From contig NC_134847.1 in assembly GCF_965363235.1 (NCBI RefSeq), positions 50,530,805 to 50,594,804 on the forward strand: 64,000 nucleotides of DNA, given 5' to 3'. The translations under genes were made by a program, and so were the position numbers. Within the stretch, counting starts at the first letter, position 1; each line of letters starts with the position of its first letter. A model generated the notes under the pieces. That model saw nothing but the letters and a program-made list of their open reading frames with translations, was not told where the DNA came from and searched no databases. Below, in pieces: positions 1-12,664 of the stretch. Origin of the DNA: Mytilus galloprovincialis. Lineage: Eukaryota; Mollusca; Bivalvia; Mytilida; Mytilidae.

Positions 1-3000
1 CGGTAAGGATGTGAAAAAAACGGACTGTCAAACAGACACATGGCCTATAAAACATGCTAATACAATCTAAATGTTCAAATTATCACACTTGGAAGGCTAT
101 ATTATTCTTCGACTATCTCAAAATCAATTTTATTGTACAAAACCTTTTACATTTAAAAATAATCCCAATGACCAAGAAAACTAAACTTGTAACTGTGTAT
201 TGCTACCATAGGTTTTATAATCGGTGTCTCTGATTTATGTAATGATTGAAAGGCGTTTTGAAAGTGGCCATGCTTTGAAATGAATATATCGAAGAAGTTC
301 TGTGTAGAAACGGGAAAATAACTCTTCTATTTATAAATGATTGTTGATTGTTTTTGTTTAGTGTTTATGCTCGTATGCAATCGGGACTATTTGGAGCCCG
401 ACAAGATTAAACCGCACATCTCCTTTGTTTCATATTCAGAATATCTATAGGATTCTTGAAAGTGTTATTTACTAATTAAACACATTCTCGTATGAAATAA
501 AAATGAATTATTAAAGCGTTAACAATGGCATTAAATTTGAAACACATCAAAAAGAAATAAAACAACCAGGAGTTTTCCACTTGATAGAAACTCTGCATAC
601 GGCTAATCGTAACATTTACCCAAAAAGTGTATTCAGTCGAACATGCATTTTTTGTACACAACATATTGATATTAATGTGGCAAATCTTCTTATTTGCTTA
701 TAGCTTGGTGGTTTGACAATTCACTTGTTGACAGATAATTCCGAGGTTTGAAAGAGATATGTTCTTATGGAATTGCAGGATTACAGAACCCGAAGGTTTT
801 CTGTGTTTATCATTTGATTCTTAATATTGATCCCTGCCATATTTCGTAACCATTATGTATGAAGATAGTTTTTGCAATGGCAGCACAATTGGATTACCAT
901 GCCTATACCAGATATATAACTAATAGGTCTTTTGAAACCAAACATAAGCAAGATTGTTCATATACAGTTCATCGTTTACACCAATTTAATTAGTTAAAAT
1001 GCTGCTTCTCTATTTAGTAATTTGGTAAATCGATTAATTGTGTTTTAAGGGTGCATTCGAATAAACAATATTATTTTCCGTAAGGGATATTAGCCGATAA
1101 CAGTCCGTTCTGTAAAATATTGGACTGTTAGAGGCTTATATCTTACTTAAAACATTTTTAACACGTCGAAAAAGGTGAAACAAAAGAAAAAGCAAGCAAA
1201 GATTTATTTTCATCAAGTATGAAAATTCTTTTGTGAATAAACTTTCTTTACATTAAAATATATCCAACATGTTGGCCCCTTTAAACAGTGGCTCATCAAA
1301 AAAAATAGACAAAAAGAAAGTACAGCTGAAGGTAAACAACATGCACTGCTACATAATGAATAAGACACAGTGTATAATGATTTTTGCGTGCGCAAGGACA
1401 ACTCATATTTTCCGCTCATAGTTTCCATAAACATCTTTACATGTTTTGTGTTTCAATGTGGATAAAGTGATGAAAATATATTCTTAAAACAAAAACGAAG
1501 AAAGAGATGTCTTTATAATATTGTTAAACGATGATGACTGATGTACCCATATTTTGACTATTATATTTATTGTGTCTGTTTATTTAACGCATCAATGTAG
1601 AAATATCGGAAATTGATGAGACTGTCATTACAAAAGTGAGAGGGTTAGCGCTATAGAACCAGGTTTAATCCACCATTTTCTACATTTGAAAATGCCTGTA
1701 CCAAGTCAGGAATATGACAGTTCTTGTCCATTCGTTTTTGATGCGTTTTGTTATTTGATTTTGCCATGTGATTATGGACTTTCCCAATTGATCTTCCACT
1801 AAGTTCAGTATTTTTGTGATTTTACTTTTTATAAGTGATTGTGTTGTTTCAAACGTTGGATTTAAATCAAATGTGTATTCAGAATCTATTCAGAGACATA
1901 ATTTCAGTGTGGATTACAAAGAGGATATAGTCAAAGCAGCTAATAATGGAACGTTTTATATATATTATATTTCGAAATGTAGTCCTCTCCTAATAATTTC
2001 TTCTTTCTTCTTATTTTACACTACGTGAATGAGAAAAAAATACCAATTCTTGTTGAACCATATCGAGTGCACCGCAGTCGACTTTATTTCAATTATATAA
2101 TTAATATAAACAAATGAATAGATAACAGCATGCAACCAGTTATATTCTTTTGTTGAAATTTACAAGAGACTATTATTGTTTACCAAAACGATACCACCTG
2201 AATATCCCCCCTTTTTTTTCTCCTTTTCAGTTTTTTTTTTCTTTCTGCAAAAATGGTGTCTGGCGCTCTTTTTTCGTTTATTTCTTTATCGAGTCCCGTG
2301 TGTGGTTTTTTTTTTTAATATTACTGAAACGTAATTTTGTCTCGATTTTTTTTTGAAAATAAATCTTTTATAAAACGATCACTGCAAACAAAGTGCGAAT
2401 CGGACACACGATTGTTTTTTTGACAGATAAAATGCTGTATTGTTTTCCTTTATTCTGCTTCCCATTTTCATTGTCGTTCATAAGCGAAGTGTTGCATTAT
2501 ATTCATATTTAAGCAATAATATAAGACTTAAAGAAAACAATTTGCAAATCAACGCCGAAACTTGAAAATTATAAAAACTATTATAGTCCTGTAGTTCATG
2601 AAGGAAGTTATAGATTCGCACTTTGTACACAGGATAAGATTTAGGTTGTACATTGCCCTTGTATTGCGGCATGATCTTTCAAATTTTAGAAGCATTACTT
2701 TATTGCTTTTTTTCATTTTAATTATAGTTGAAAATGATGTTAGGAAGAATAAGAGCAACACCACAGGTCAATTTTGATAACCTAAAGATGGACGAGGATA
2801 AATCTTTTAAAAAAAGAAATTCATAAAAGCAACAAAAACAAGACTTACAACGAGCATAATCAACTTATTGAATTAGTGCTAAAAGAGAATCACAAAAACA
2901 TGAGAAAAATGGCGAGGATATAAGTATTGGTAATGTTAAAAATCAATTTGAAAGTGTTTTTTTTTCCCAAAAAAAACCGTTTTGATGAGTGACAAAACTT

Positions 3001-3098
3001 TTGTATTGGAATTTGACTCTATAATTGTCATTTGTTTTTTTTTGGTTGTATTTTTGTTAACATTATGAAAACAATTAGAGTAATTAATGGGTTTTTTT
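1..3098. other. AT-rich stretch, no gene seen
   Basis: I found no exon with believable codon use and splice borders on either strand. The open frames here are short, rich in Phe, Tyr, Leu and Ile, and look like chance readings of AT-rich DNA. Several T- and A-homopolymer runs occur (2210-2350, 2940-2980). Nothing else is called. Confidence 0.6.
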
Positions 3099-3263
3099 TT
3101 ATTTCAGTGATTGAACTAACATGTACCTGTAAGAATCAGTTATGCTACCTTTAGCTGTCCGATATTTTCAAGAAAGAGGAGAGCTATTCTTGAAAATATT
3201 GGACAGCTAAAGGTAACATAATGGTTTCTTACAGGTAAATGATAGTCCATTCACTGAAATAAA
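3099..3263. repeat. 165-bp fold-back (near-perfect palindrome)
   Basis: The left arm starts with TTTATTTCAGTGA and the right arm ends with the reverse complement, TCACTGAAATAAA. The arms pair through blocks such as TACCTGTAAGAA and ACCTTTAGCTGTCC, meeting near 3180 with almost no loop. It is probably a short non-autonomous DNA element or an old fold-back. No target duplication was confirmed. It lies just downstream of the protease gene. Confidence 0.75.
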
Positions 3264-3668
3264 GGCGGGTAAAACAATAGAATGACGTCACAACAATGTT
3301 TTAAATGAAGCTAATATGTTTCAATTTTATCCAAACAATGATAAAATTTGGAACAATGACAATTTTTGAAACACAATTTTACGAGATTTTTTTTAGCAAA
3401 CACAATTTCAATAATGAAAGTTTGACGGAAAACATTGATTTTAAATATTTTCGTTACTTTTTTTAATTCTAAATTGTAGAGAACGTGAAACGTTACTATC
3501 TGTGAAGCTATCAATGACAAGTTATCTTGTTTAGCTCTTTCCACGTAGCCATCTGTTCTCTGTCTTGAAACAAACTGTGTACGTGAAATAAAGACCAATT
3601 AATCAATCAAAGGGTTGGCTTGCATACATTTATAACAAAAAATAGAATAACACAAGTATGCTGCATTG

Positions 3669-3674
3669 TTTATT
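3669..3674 (-). terminator. Poly(A) signal of the serine protease gene
   Basis: An AATAAA on the minus strand begins 13 nt past the TAA stop of the protease gene, so a very short 3' UTR is likely. The site was found by eye, and the cleavage point is not known. Confidence 0.55.
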
Positions 3675-3686
3675 CAGACATTATAT

Positions 3687-5855
3687 TTAGGAATTTGAAG
3701 CCATCACGAAGTCCATCCAGCTTTTGTACACACCAATTCGAGTGTAAACGCTAGGACGACTTCCTGGACATCCACTCTGGCCCCATGATGTAACACCAGC
3801 CAGTTGACCAGAACAAACCATCGGTCCTCCACTGTCTCCCTAATGATAAATATAGATGATATAATATAATGAAAGTGATAAAGAGTATAAATATATTTAT
3901 AGTAGACTGCGGACAAATGAAAATACATTGTATAAAAAATAATATAGCATCTACACATACTGAACACACATGTCTTATTCTAATGTTTCTCCCTTGATAT
4001 CTTAAATATTTTATCATGAAGCGTTTTTTTTATTAAACATCTTGAATATTGATAAATGTCGAGGCCTATTACTTTCGTGCGAACAATTTCTCAGTAAAGT
4101 AACAATTCAATCCACATAACAAATATGAAACGCTGCAATATATATATATAAAGCTTCATACAGAAACTTAATCAGTACCCATGTAAGAATGTGCATTACT
4201 TACATTACAAGCACCGTAACCACTTCCTTGGAATATACAAATATGGCCGTCAATTATGTTGTTGCCAGTCCAATAGTTTTTGCACTCACTGTTTCTTAGC
4301 ACTTGCATGCTTAATGATTTTAAATTAGTGGGTAAACCGCCTGGAAAATAAAAATTGACAATTTTATAAAATAGGCGTACTAGAGAAACATAATTATAGA
4401 TGTTTTTTTATGAATAATGCAATTGTCCAAAAAAAATTTACTCCCTCAGCTTAAGTTGACCATGAACATTTTGAAATTTTAAGTTTCGTCTCATTTGGAT
4501 TTGACACTCTCTAAAATTGTATACCGAATGTATGGGTTTCCAGAAAAAATGTTGTAAACTACGAAATAGGTGTCGCATGTTTTAATATTTATATGAAATG
4601 CTTAGTGTCGCTGCTGATGGAACGCCACTTACAATGGTTCATGTGAACATTTTCTAGGGATCCATGGACTTATATGTTCCAAAAGTGCTGCAAAAATTTG
4701 TTTGAGGTATGAATTAACATGTTTATGCCGGGCTTTGTTTTAGTTATATGTTCTTACATGTTCCACACGTTCTGTCAGACTTTGTTTCGGTTAATTACTT
4801 ACATGTTCCACAAGTTCTGCCCCATCCAGTGATTTCACATGTCTGGCCAGCAAACTCGTCAGGACTTCCTGTTGCCAAAGTAATGGCTGAAATACTTCCG
4901 GTTAATGACAAACTGGATGACATTTTCATCAATGCAATGTCATTTGGGAATGTTCCAGATCCTGAGTTGTAATTTTCGTGCTAAAAAAAAAGAGTTTATA
5001 AAAGGGGTTCATTTAGCTTTTTTCACAATATAAAAATGCTATGATGCTGTTATATACAAAATTTTGGGGGTTTCAGTAAGCTGTTTTTCAGTCTATTTTC
5101 CAAATGTTTGTACTACAATCTGTTAGCATGTGAATATATTACAAAGAATTTTTTTTGTTACGCAAGAGCCTGTAGGATTACTATCTTCGACATTGGTATG
5201 TCTGTATGACATTATTTTCACCTGATAACAGTATATTAATGAACATTTACATATTATTATTTATTTACTTATTAGCTTTCATAACAGAATGCAGACAATA
5301 TATGAATAATATTTCAGAATGACATATATTATTGTATATGACTTGGGATCCCATAGTTTATATGTAACTACAATCCCCTTCCCTTTCCTGAATGGGACCT
5401 ACCGAATTAGACTATTTACCGGATTTGTTATCACATAAGCAACACGACGGGTGCCGCATGTGGAGCATGATCTGCTTACCCTTCCGGAGCACCTGAGATC
5501 ACCCCTGGTTTTTTGGTGGGGTTCGTGTTGTTTATTCTTTAGTTTTCTATGTTGTGTCGTGTGTGCTGTTGTTTATTTGTCTTTTTCATTTTTAGCCATG
5601 GCGTTGTCAGTTTGTTTTAGATTTATGAGTTTGACTGCCCTCTTTTATATATTATGCCCTATGATTATATTCGCACCCAATTCCAAATAGTCCATCTTGA
5701 CATAATAGTATTTCTACATGTTTATGTTTAGGCGTATGTGATGCCGTACACGTAATAAAAGAGGAAATCAGGTTATTAGTGATTTTTGTCAATTTTGGAT
5801 AATTTATTTACCAGAAACACGTTTTTAAAGATTGACCAGATTAGCTGTAGTGTCG

Positions 5856-5886
<31 letters not shown>

Positions 5887-8800
5887 TGTTTGTATTGGAC
5901 AAAAAAAGCTTTCTTGCTTCTTCATTTTTATATATGTGATCTAAATTATAAACATTATTGTCGACTCTGAAAATATAATGTAATGGTAGATGACATTTAA
6001 CGTTAGACTGATCTGTCAAATCTCTAAAAAAAAATGACCTTGTATCTTACCTTCTATAAATTTCTAGGAATTTCATTGGTTAAAAGCAACTGCGTGGTGA
6101 CCGTGTATATTTAAAATAGGATTAGTAGGCGTGGTTTCGTATAATGTCAAAAGACCGCTGTGTAACTAATAATACACAACTGTGTATAGGGTGGTATGTA
6201 GCCTTGTCAATACTAGACTAACACATATATTACCCTGAATGATTAGAAATAAATGATCAGAAAATTACCGATACAATGAGCTCTATACTTCTCGTAGTCC
6301 CACCGCTAGCATGAGCTGAAGATCCTGCTCGTATCCTGTAGTCCTGTCTGGATACAGAGAAAAAAGAAAATATGTGTTTTATTATCCATCAGTAATAAGT
6401 GAGAGCAAAATGTGGTTTTATATGACTTGTGTTGTTTTACACGTTCAAACTATATGAAACACACTACAAAGGGACCTACAAGTAATGGTCTTAAAACAGA
6501 ATTTTTATTCATATTTTCCTCTTTTTTATGAATAAATTAACCTCAAAAAGTCTGTTGTGTGGATCGGTGGTTACCTCAAACCACTCCAGAATCGACCAAT
6601 CATGAAAGACTGACTGCCACAAAATAGCCAATAGTGTCAATGTGGCGTTAAACAGAAAAATAAATCAATTTGTGTACTAGTATATTAGATTTGTATTTTC
6701 GCATAACGCCAAAAAACATGGTATGAGTATTGATTTACTCGTAAAACAATGTTAAAAAAAAACAAAAAAAAAACATAGAAACAGAAAACCTATATACAAT
6801 CCGTTTGAAAACGGTTTTAAAATTGAGATGTGATTTTTTTTCTGAAAAAAATTGCTTGTGACCATCTACCAGATTTTTCGGACATCCGAAGTTCAGTTCT
6901 TCAGGTCTTTGGTTATGTGTTAGTATATCTTGATGTGTGCACTTAAGTTCATCACAATATATCTAAACACTTACGGTCTGGAACTGTCGACACAATGTGC
7001 AGCCGTTACAATCCAGTCAGCATTTACAATGGCACCTCCACAAATATGACTATTACTTCTTTGTAGGGACACTTGATGAGGGTGCTGTGAAATAGTTGTA
7101 TCTACACCACCGACGATTCTCCCTTCTGCGTCATCGACCTAGAAAATATGATAGCAAAATTTAGAATAATAATAACTATTTATACATTAGTTGTCGTACC
7201 CAGCAGAGGGTTGTCAACGTGTTAATACACATGCTATTCCTTTCTGTCCAGACATAATAAAGTGCGCCTTGATGTGGCAAACACTTTGACGTATTTTTGG
7301 GTTATTTTTCTCTATCTTTAACATGTTTTGCCTATTATTCTTTATTCTCGAATGGGCCCATTTTTCATTAGTATTTGCCCATTAACTCCGTCCAAACACC
7401 TCTGAATTAATTTAGGCTTTTTTCTTAATATATCAGCAAACTAAACGCCTAATGACTGATGAAAAGTTTTGCAGAAATATTGTTAAATTTTGAGTATTTA
7501 TCGTTAAATAAAGTGTTAGGACATCGCTCTCCCATGTAAAATTTGTAGTTTTGAATCAATATCAACAGCAAAATTTAATTTAAGAATTAAAACGGGGAAT
7601 GTGTTATAGAGACCAAAGTGTATAGAACATCCAAATGCAACCAATGGGCAATGAGTCTTAAACACAGCCTGAAAATCCAACACTCAGAGGCGGGCTTCAG
7701 CTAGCACCTAAATAAACAAGTATTCTAGTTCAGAGAAAATTGACGTCACACTTACCTCAAAAATATATAAATTAACCAAAATGAAAAAAAAACATACAAG
7801 ACTAACAAAGGTTGAATAGAATTTTGAGTGTATGGAGATGTTTAGAATTGTAAAAAAATGTTTCGGACTATTTATGACTTGAAATTTAATATACAGTATA
7901 GAATATGACATCTTTTTTCGACTTCGACTCTGTGAGTGAACCAATTACAGGACAAATTGCCTCTTCTTCTTTATAAAAATAAGGAGATGTCGTATGATTG
8001 ACAACGAGACAACTATCTACATAGTTATACCCAGTTATGTTCAAAGAATATAACTTACCGGCCATTTGTCTCCCCTTTCTACACTTTCTATCAGCTCTTT
8101 CGCTGGTTGCCATATGTCAACAGCAGAAGCTTTAATAATAAATAAAATGAAAGAAATGTTACAAGGTATGTACAATAAAACAAAAAGACACAAAGCGCAG
8201 TGATAATTTACACTTTGGCCTTGCTAAAGTTGTTTTTTATTCCAGGGTCACTGATGAGTCTTTTGTAGACGAAACGCGCGTCGGCGCAAATCCAAAATTC
8301 CAATTCTATTACTATTATCTATGATGAGCCTTTTTACAGTTAGTTTTTATTTTTTGTTAAATTAGTTATATTAATAATAATAACAATTTATTTCAAAAGC
8401 AGGAAGAGACAACAGGATAATTTAATACAATGTTAGACAAATTAATCATATATGCACCATATCACATACACATACACCAATAAGTGGCCTTGTTCTCATT
8501 TTTAGTCCACTTTATATAATTAATCTTAACCTTAAAGTTACAATTCACCAAAAATGAATTTACCCAACTCCACTCAGATACAATTATTTTTAAACTTCAA
8601 AAGGCAGAATGATGCATCCTTAATGTATTTCTAAAATTTATTAATGTATAAATACTATCAAAGTAAAAAAAAAAACAATTTTCAGATCAATGAATGCAAT
8701 TTCCTAATTTTAGACGGGGTTTTTTTTTACATTATTTTGTTTAGGGAATTGAATTTTGATATTTTCGGATAACAAAAAACAAACATAGATGAAACAAAAA

Positions 8801-9178
8801 AAAAATGTCAAAGACAAGGATGAATGAATAAAAAAAATTAAAAACATCAAGACTTCAATGGACAAGAAAGTATTTAATCAAGTTTCTATATGTATGTTAA
8901 TCTTGTTTAAATGTTTATAATGCAAACCTAAACTTAGACAAGATAGCAATTATGTATTTGTAATATACTTTTTTTTATGTCCATTTATCGTCTATATCTA
9001 AAGTTAAATTCTATCAACTATTACTTGATACAATATACAAATATATACTGTGTCAATATTATAGTCCTGACAAAAATTTAACAGAATAGGGAAGAGAAAC
9101 GATAAACAAAGATCGAATTAGTTAAAGCAAAAACATACCAGCTACAATCAGTGTGGACAGAAGTATTAAGGCTCCCAT
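3687..9178 (-). CDS. Secreted chymotrypsin-like serine protease (family S1A), 7 exons, 273 aa
   Basis: Coding exons, 5' to 3' on the minus strand: 9178-9139, 8129-8059, 7138-6975, 6347-6269, 4980-4803, 4340-4204, 3839-3687. All have GT-AG borders and phases that join without error. The product is a trypsin-fold endopeptidase zymogen. A signal peptide (about residues 1-16, [16 protein letters not shown]) is followed by a short propeptide and an activation site at R44/I45 (EGR-IVGG). The catalytic triad is His85 (TAAHC), Asp132 (NDIAL) and Ser226 (GDSGGP). The S1 pocket reads GACNGDSGGP then SWG and RPSVY. In chymotrypsin numbering that gives Gly189, Gly216 and Ser226, so trypsin's Asp189 is absent and a large neutral or unusual P1 residue is inferred. 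Length is normal for a digestive or defence S1A enzyme. The introns hold dispersed repeats and one reverse-transcriptase relic. The natural substrate cannot be told from sequence. Confidence 0.93.
5399..5690 (+). mobile_element. 3'-end relic of a reverse-transcriptase element (family as at 29.8 kb)
   Basis: This lies in protease intron 4, on the opposite strand to the gene. It matches the last part of the element at 29835-30790, with shared text such as CTTACCCTTCCGGAGCACCT and GGGGTTCGTGTTG. Only the tail is left, so it is a dead 5'-truncated fossil. Confidence 0.7.
5856..5884. repeat. (TA)n microsatellite
   Basis: About 29 bp of uninterrupted TA dinucleotide lies in intron 4 of the protease gene. 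It is likely polymorphic in length. Confidence 0.9.
6545..6672 (+). repeat. SINE 3' portion
   Basis: The segment ends in GTGGCGTTAAACAG followed by an AATAAATCAAT-type tail. The same tail pattern (GTGGCGTTAAA plus ATCAA repeats) ends the tRNA-derived SINE at 33640-33885, on the other strand. The tRNA-like head is not recognisable, so this is a 5'-truncated or diverged copy. It sits in protease intron 3. Confidence 0.6.
7605..7760. repeat. Dispersed repeat (copy 1 of 2 in window)
   Basis: Text around CAATGAGTCTTAAACACAGC, GAGGCGGGCTTCAGCTAGC and CCTAAATAAACAAGTATTCT matches 56725-56835, in the same orientation (GGTCTTTAACACAGCGGGAA, GAGGCGTGCTTG, CCTCTAAACAAAAATGTG). I remember this family as common in mussels. 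It lies in protease intron 2. Confidence 0.55.
8225..8335. repeat. Dispersed repeat with ACGAAACGCGCGTC core
   Basis: The core GGTCACTGATGAGTCTTTTG then TAGACGAAACGCGCGTCGGC is a repeat I recall as very common in bivalve DNA. An inverted, diverged copy lies at about 11555-11605 (GATGCGCATTTCGAC ... TCAGTGATGCTCGT). It sits in protease intron 1. No coding potential is seen. Confidence 0.6.
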
Positions 9179-9228
9179 CTTTCTTCTTCGTAGATATCCG
9201 ATTGGTGACAAACTTTAAAATATCTAGC

Positions 9229-9236
9229 TTTTTATA
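9229..9236 (-). promoter_or_regulatory. TATA box of the serine protease gene
   Basis: TATAAAAA on the minus strand lies 50 bp upstream of the protease ATG. With a usual 25-30 bp spacing, transcription would start near 9200 and leave a 5' UTR of about 20-25 nt. A TATA box suits a tissue-restricted, strongly expressed digestive enzyme gene (inference). Confidence 0.6.
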
Positions 9237-9489
9237 CAAGGTGTAAAATGAAACTTGCACGTTGTGCATGACACTTGTGTTTTCCTTAATCACCTATAAA
9301 CACTTAAAATTTAAATTTATAGACTCTGGACAAAAGCTTGAGACACTGTAAATTACAGCTTAACACAGTTTACAGTTTGAATTTAATAATTTATTGTGAA
9401 AACATAACAGGTGAAATTTATCATGTAAAATTATTTTTCTAACTTATTTATTTATACGCCCATCTGTCGTATCGCATAGTAAAACGGTC

Positions 9490-9624
9490 ATGGAGTCATT
9501 TGCATATTTCGAACCTGTCTATAGTCGCAGATCAGTTCGAAGAAGATTAGCAAGAACTGAAGACACGTTGTGTGGAAGAAAATTTGCGCGTTTATGTATC
9601 GTACATCGGCGAGGACAGTTTTGA
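9490..9624 (+). CDS. Small open frame, 44 aa, doubtful
   Basis: This ATG-to-TGA frame is unusually rich in Arg (SRRSVRRRLART) and locally higher in GC than its surroundings. No splice partner, poly(A) signal or homologue was recognised. It could be a relic exon of a mobile element or chance. It is listed because codon use looks more protein-like than in the flanks. Confidence 0.2.
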   Translation: MESFAYFEPVYSRRSVRRRLARTEDTLCGRKFARLCIVHRRGQF

Positions 9625-9639
9625 AGAAAACAACTTTTA

Positions 9640-10465
9640 TGAGGTCAAAAGCATAATTGAAATGTTACCTATATCATGTTAGTGCACCTAAATAATTGCA
9701 ATTGCATGTCAGGTAGTACATGTCTACACATAAAATGACAATGAAATTTGACATTTTCATATTTCAAATAACCACAATTTCTACAGTGTAGGTTGCTGTG
9801 TGGTTTACATTTCTGACGACTTATATTCAGGTTACATCATATGCAGATATATATTAAATAGACATATAGCAAAACAGAGATGAAGCGAAATATAAGAGAA
9901 GCGTTGCCGCAACGAGAAATACATTTTGCACACATTTTGTATCAAACATCTGTACATATAGGAATTGATTGTTTGTTTGACAAATTATACGAACTGAAAT
10001 CAGGTGACGATCACAATGATTCGACCCTTTTTGCAAGATATGCCTGAAGGTCAATCACTTTCATTTCGTATAAAATTTCAATGAATAGAATTCCATTAAT
10101 ATATTATATAGGGAATTCATAGTGTTATATTAAAGTATATACTAGGGGGGAAAATCTGAGACAAGTGCCTGTGAGGGAACTGAATGAACATATTTTGAGT
10201 TTGACTTCCAAGAACATAGGACACATTTTTTTTTTTCATTATTAGTCGTTTTCTACCTTACATGTTGCATTTTATACTTTTTACCATGATTGTTGATTGA
10301 CAAACAGAATAGACCAAGGGGTGTTAAAAATAAAAAGTCGAAGAAAAATAAAAGCATCATAGCAAAAAAATGTAAAAAAACAACGAAAAGAAAACTAAAG
10401 ACTGAGCAACACTAACCCCGCCAAAAAAACAGGGAGGTAAATCACTTGCTACGTAAGAGCTAGTC
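9640..10465. other. Intergenic stretch, nothing recognised
   Basis: AT-rich sequence with no supported exon, RNA gene or clear terminal repeats. Confidence 0.5.
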
Positions 10466-11545
10466 GAGGATTATGCAAGAAAGAAGACGTAAATACTCTT
10501 TACAAATGGATCAAAGATGTGAGGTCGTTAATATCAATCAGAATTAAGAAACTAAATGGGTCTATCAATACCCATGCTACGTCAATCTTTAAAGACCCAG
10601 ATACTGCAAGACACTTGTCCTACATGCATGATAAATATGTTGCTGTTCCCGCAGATAAAGCCCTAAACAACATCATATTTGTTTGTAACTCTCATTACAT
10701 AAACTGCTCGATGAATCAATAGGGTAGGGATAATTCACATGGAAACTCAACATATACCCTCACGACACTTACCAAAGACGAAATCCTGGATAATTATAGG
10801 TATAATATTCCATGTTCCTTTGGAATTCAACCAAAGATGAAGAATTGAATCTTACATCACTGTGCTACATAAGTGTCCCTTCAAACAACAGTACATTGCT
10901 TGGTCTTCCAAGTGCACCATGAAACCTCTTTCTAAATTATTAACATCTATTTTATCAGCAATCAAGCTGGGCTTCAAAGGTATTGTGAAACTGATGAGTA
11001 TACTGCAAAATTCCAAAGATCTTAAGAGTACATACAATCTATGACTCTTTCATCTTGCAATACTATTAACACATTTAACTTTTATACACTTTACACAAGA
11101 ATTACACATTCAAAACTGATAGACAACTTGAAAGGTAGTACTGCTTTGTTTCATTAAAATGAATGGCCAACGTAGATACAAGTATCTTGTCTAAGGGGGA
11201 TAAATCCTACTTTGCAAAAAATCACTCTGATTCAAACAAAATATTCTCTGAAACTGACATTATCAAGATGCTTGATTTTTTATTGACAACATATTTGTTA
11301 CATTTCGAGGATGTGTTTTTCAACAGACTGTCGGCATTCAAATGGGAACCAATTGGGCCCTCTTCTTACCGACTTGTTCCTTTATCCTTATACGGCTGAC
11401 TTTATACAGGAACTTCTTAGGACGAAAGTCAGCATTATCCTTTAACTTTACTTTCCGCTGTATAGATGATGTTCTCTCACTTGCAATTGATAACTCAAAA
11501 TTCATTGCCTATCTTGAACGCATATATCCCATCGAACAATAAAAT
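10466..11545 (+). mobile_element. Broken reverse-transcriptase element (non-LTR or Penelope-like)
   Basis: Translated pieces follow, in order, a reverse-transcriptase protein family I recall as abundant in bivalves. They run from a basic N-terminal segment (VRSLISIRIKKLNGS, DPDTARHLSYMHDKYVAVPA) through a palm region near 11340-11535. The coding sequence is spread over several frames, so the copy is a fossil with many breaks. The 3' part is missing here but present in the copies at 29.8 and 5.4 kb. I cannot say firmly whether the family is Penelope-like or another retroposon class; no terminal repeats were seen. Confidence 0.7.
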
Positions 11546-11915
11546 TAACAGTACCAATTTTCATGCACCAGATGCGCATTTCGACAATATATGTCTCTTC
11601 AGTGATGCTCGTGGACAAAATATTTGAAATCCAAAGCTTATATAAAAGATGAAGAGCTATTATCCAAAATGTCCAAAAAGTATAGCCAAATCAGTGGAAG
11701 GAATCAGAGCTTTGCATGAGGGAGATACATTCCTTAATTTATAATAATTTCTATCATTTTGTAACAGAAAATTTTAATAACACAAAAAATCCGTATTTTC
11801 ATGCCAGTACCGAAGTACTGGCTACTGGGCTGGTGATACCCTCGGGGACTAATAGTCCACCAGCAGAGGCATCGACCCAGTGGTAGTAATAAAATTAATC
11901 TCGGAGCCGTTTGTA
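11546..11915. repeat. Dispersed repeats after the reverse-transcriptase relic
   Basis: This contains an inverted diverged copy of the 8225-8335 repeat (11555-11605). It is followed by a segment around GAATCAGAGCTTTGCATGAG and by CTGGGCTGGTGATACCCTCG plus CCACCAGCAGAGGCATCG. I recall both as high-copy mussel sequences. No coding frame is supported. Confidence 0.5.
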
Positions 11916-11924
11916 TAATAGTTT

Positions 11925-12664
11925 CCCGAAGGTCCAAGTGAGCTTTTCCCATCACTTGGCGTCCGTCGTCCGTTGTATGTCGTCTGTCGTTAACTTTTAC
12001 AAAAATCTTTTTCTCTGAAACTACTGGTTCAAATTTAATCAAACATGTGTTCGATGACCCGGCTCGCCAACCAACGTGGCCGACATGGCTAAAAATAGAT
12101 CATAGGGGTAAAATGCAGTTTTTGGCTTATATCTCTAAAACTGAAGTATTTAGAGCAAATCTTACAGAGTTAAAATTGTTTATCCGGTCAAGATCTATCT
12201 GCCCTGAACTTTTCAGATGAATCGGAGAACCCGTTGTTGGGTTGCTGCCGCTAAATTGGTAATTTTATGGAAATTTTGCCGTTTTTGGTTATTATCTTGA
12301 ATAGTATCATAGATAGAGATAAACTGTGAAAATAATGTTCAACAAAGTAAGATCTACAAATAAGTCAACATGACCAAATGGTCAGTCCACCCCTTAAGGA
12401 GTAATTGCCCTTTATATTCAATTTTTAACAATTTTCATAAATTTTGTAAATTTTTGTAAATTTTTACAAAATATTTTCCACTGTCACTTCTGGCCCAATT
12501 TCATTATAGATAAAGATAATTGTTAATAGCAAGATTTTTCAATAAAGTAAGATCTACAAACACATCACCAACACCAAAACACAATTTTGTCATGAATCCA
12601 TCTGTGTCCTAAAATATGCACATAGACCAAGGTGGGCGACACAGGCTCTTTAGAGCCCCTAGTT
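11925..12664. repeat. 740-bp dispersed repeat ending GGCTCTTTAGAGCC
   Basis: It starts near CCAAGTGAGCTTTTCCCATC and ends at GGGCGACACAGGCTCTTTAG. Internal motifs AAAGTAAGATCTACAAA recur twice (12345 and 12543), so the inside is partly duplicated. A shorter, more diverged copy of its first part lies at 14505-14960. I recall the family as common in molluscs. No transposase frame is seen. Confidence 0.6.

Noticed and set aside
1816-2356. Plus-strand frames of about 70 codons
   Set aside because: Low-complexity Phe/Ser/Leu-rich readings of T-runs; no supporting signals.
3311-3598. Minus-strand frame of 95 codons
   Set aside because: Rich in Lys, Phe, Ile and Val as expected from AT-rich DNA; it lies past the protease poly(A) signal with no promoter or splice context.
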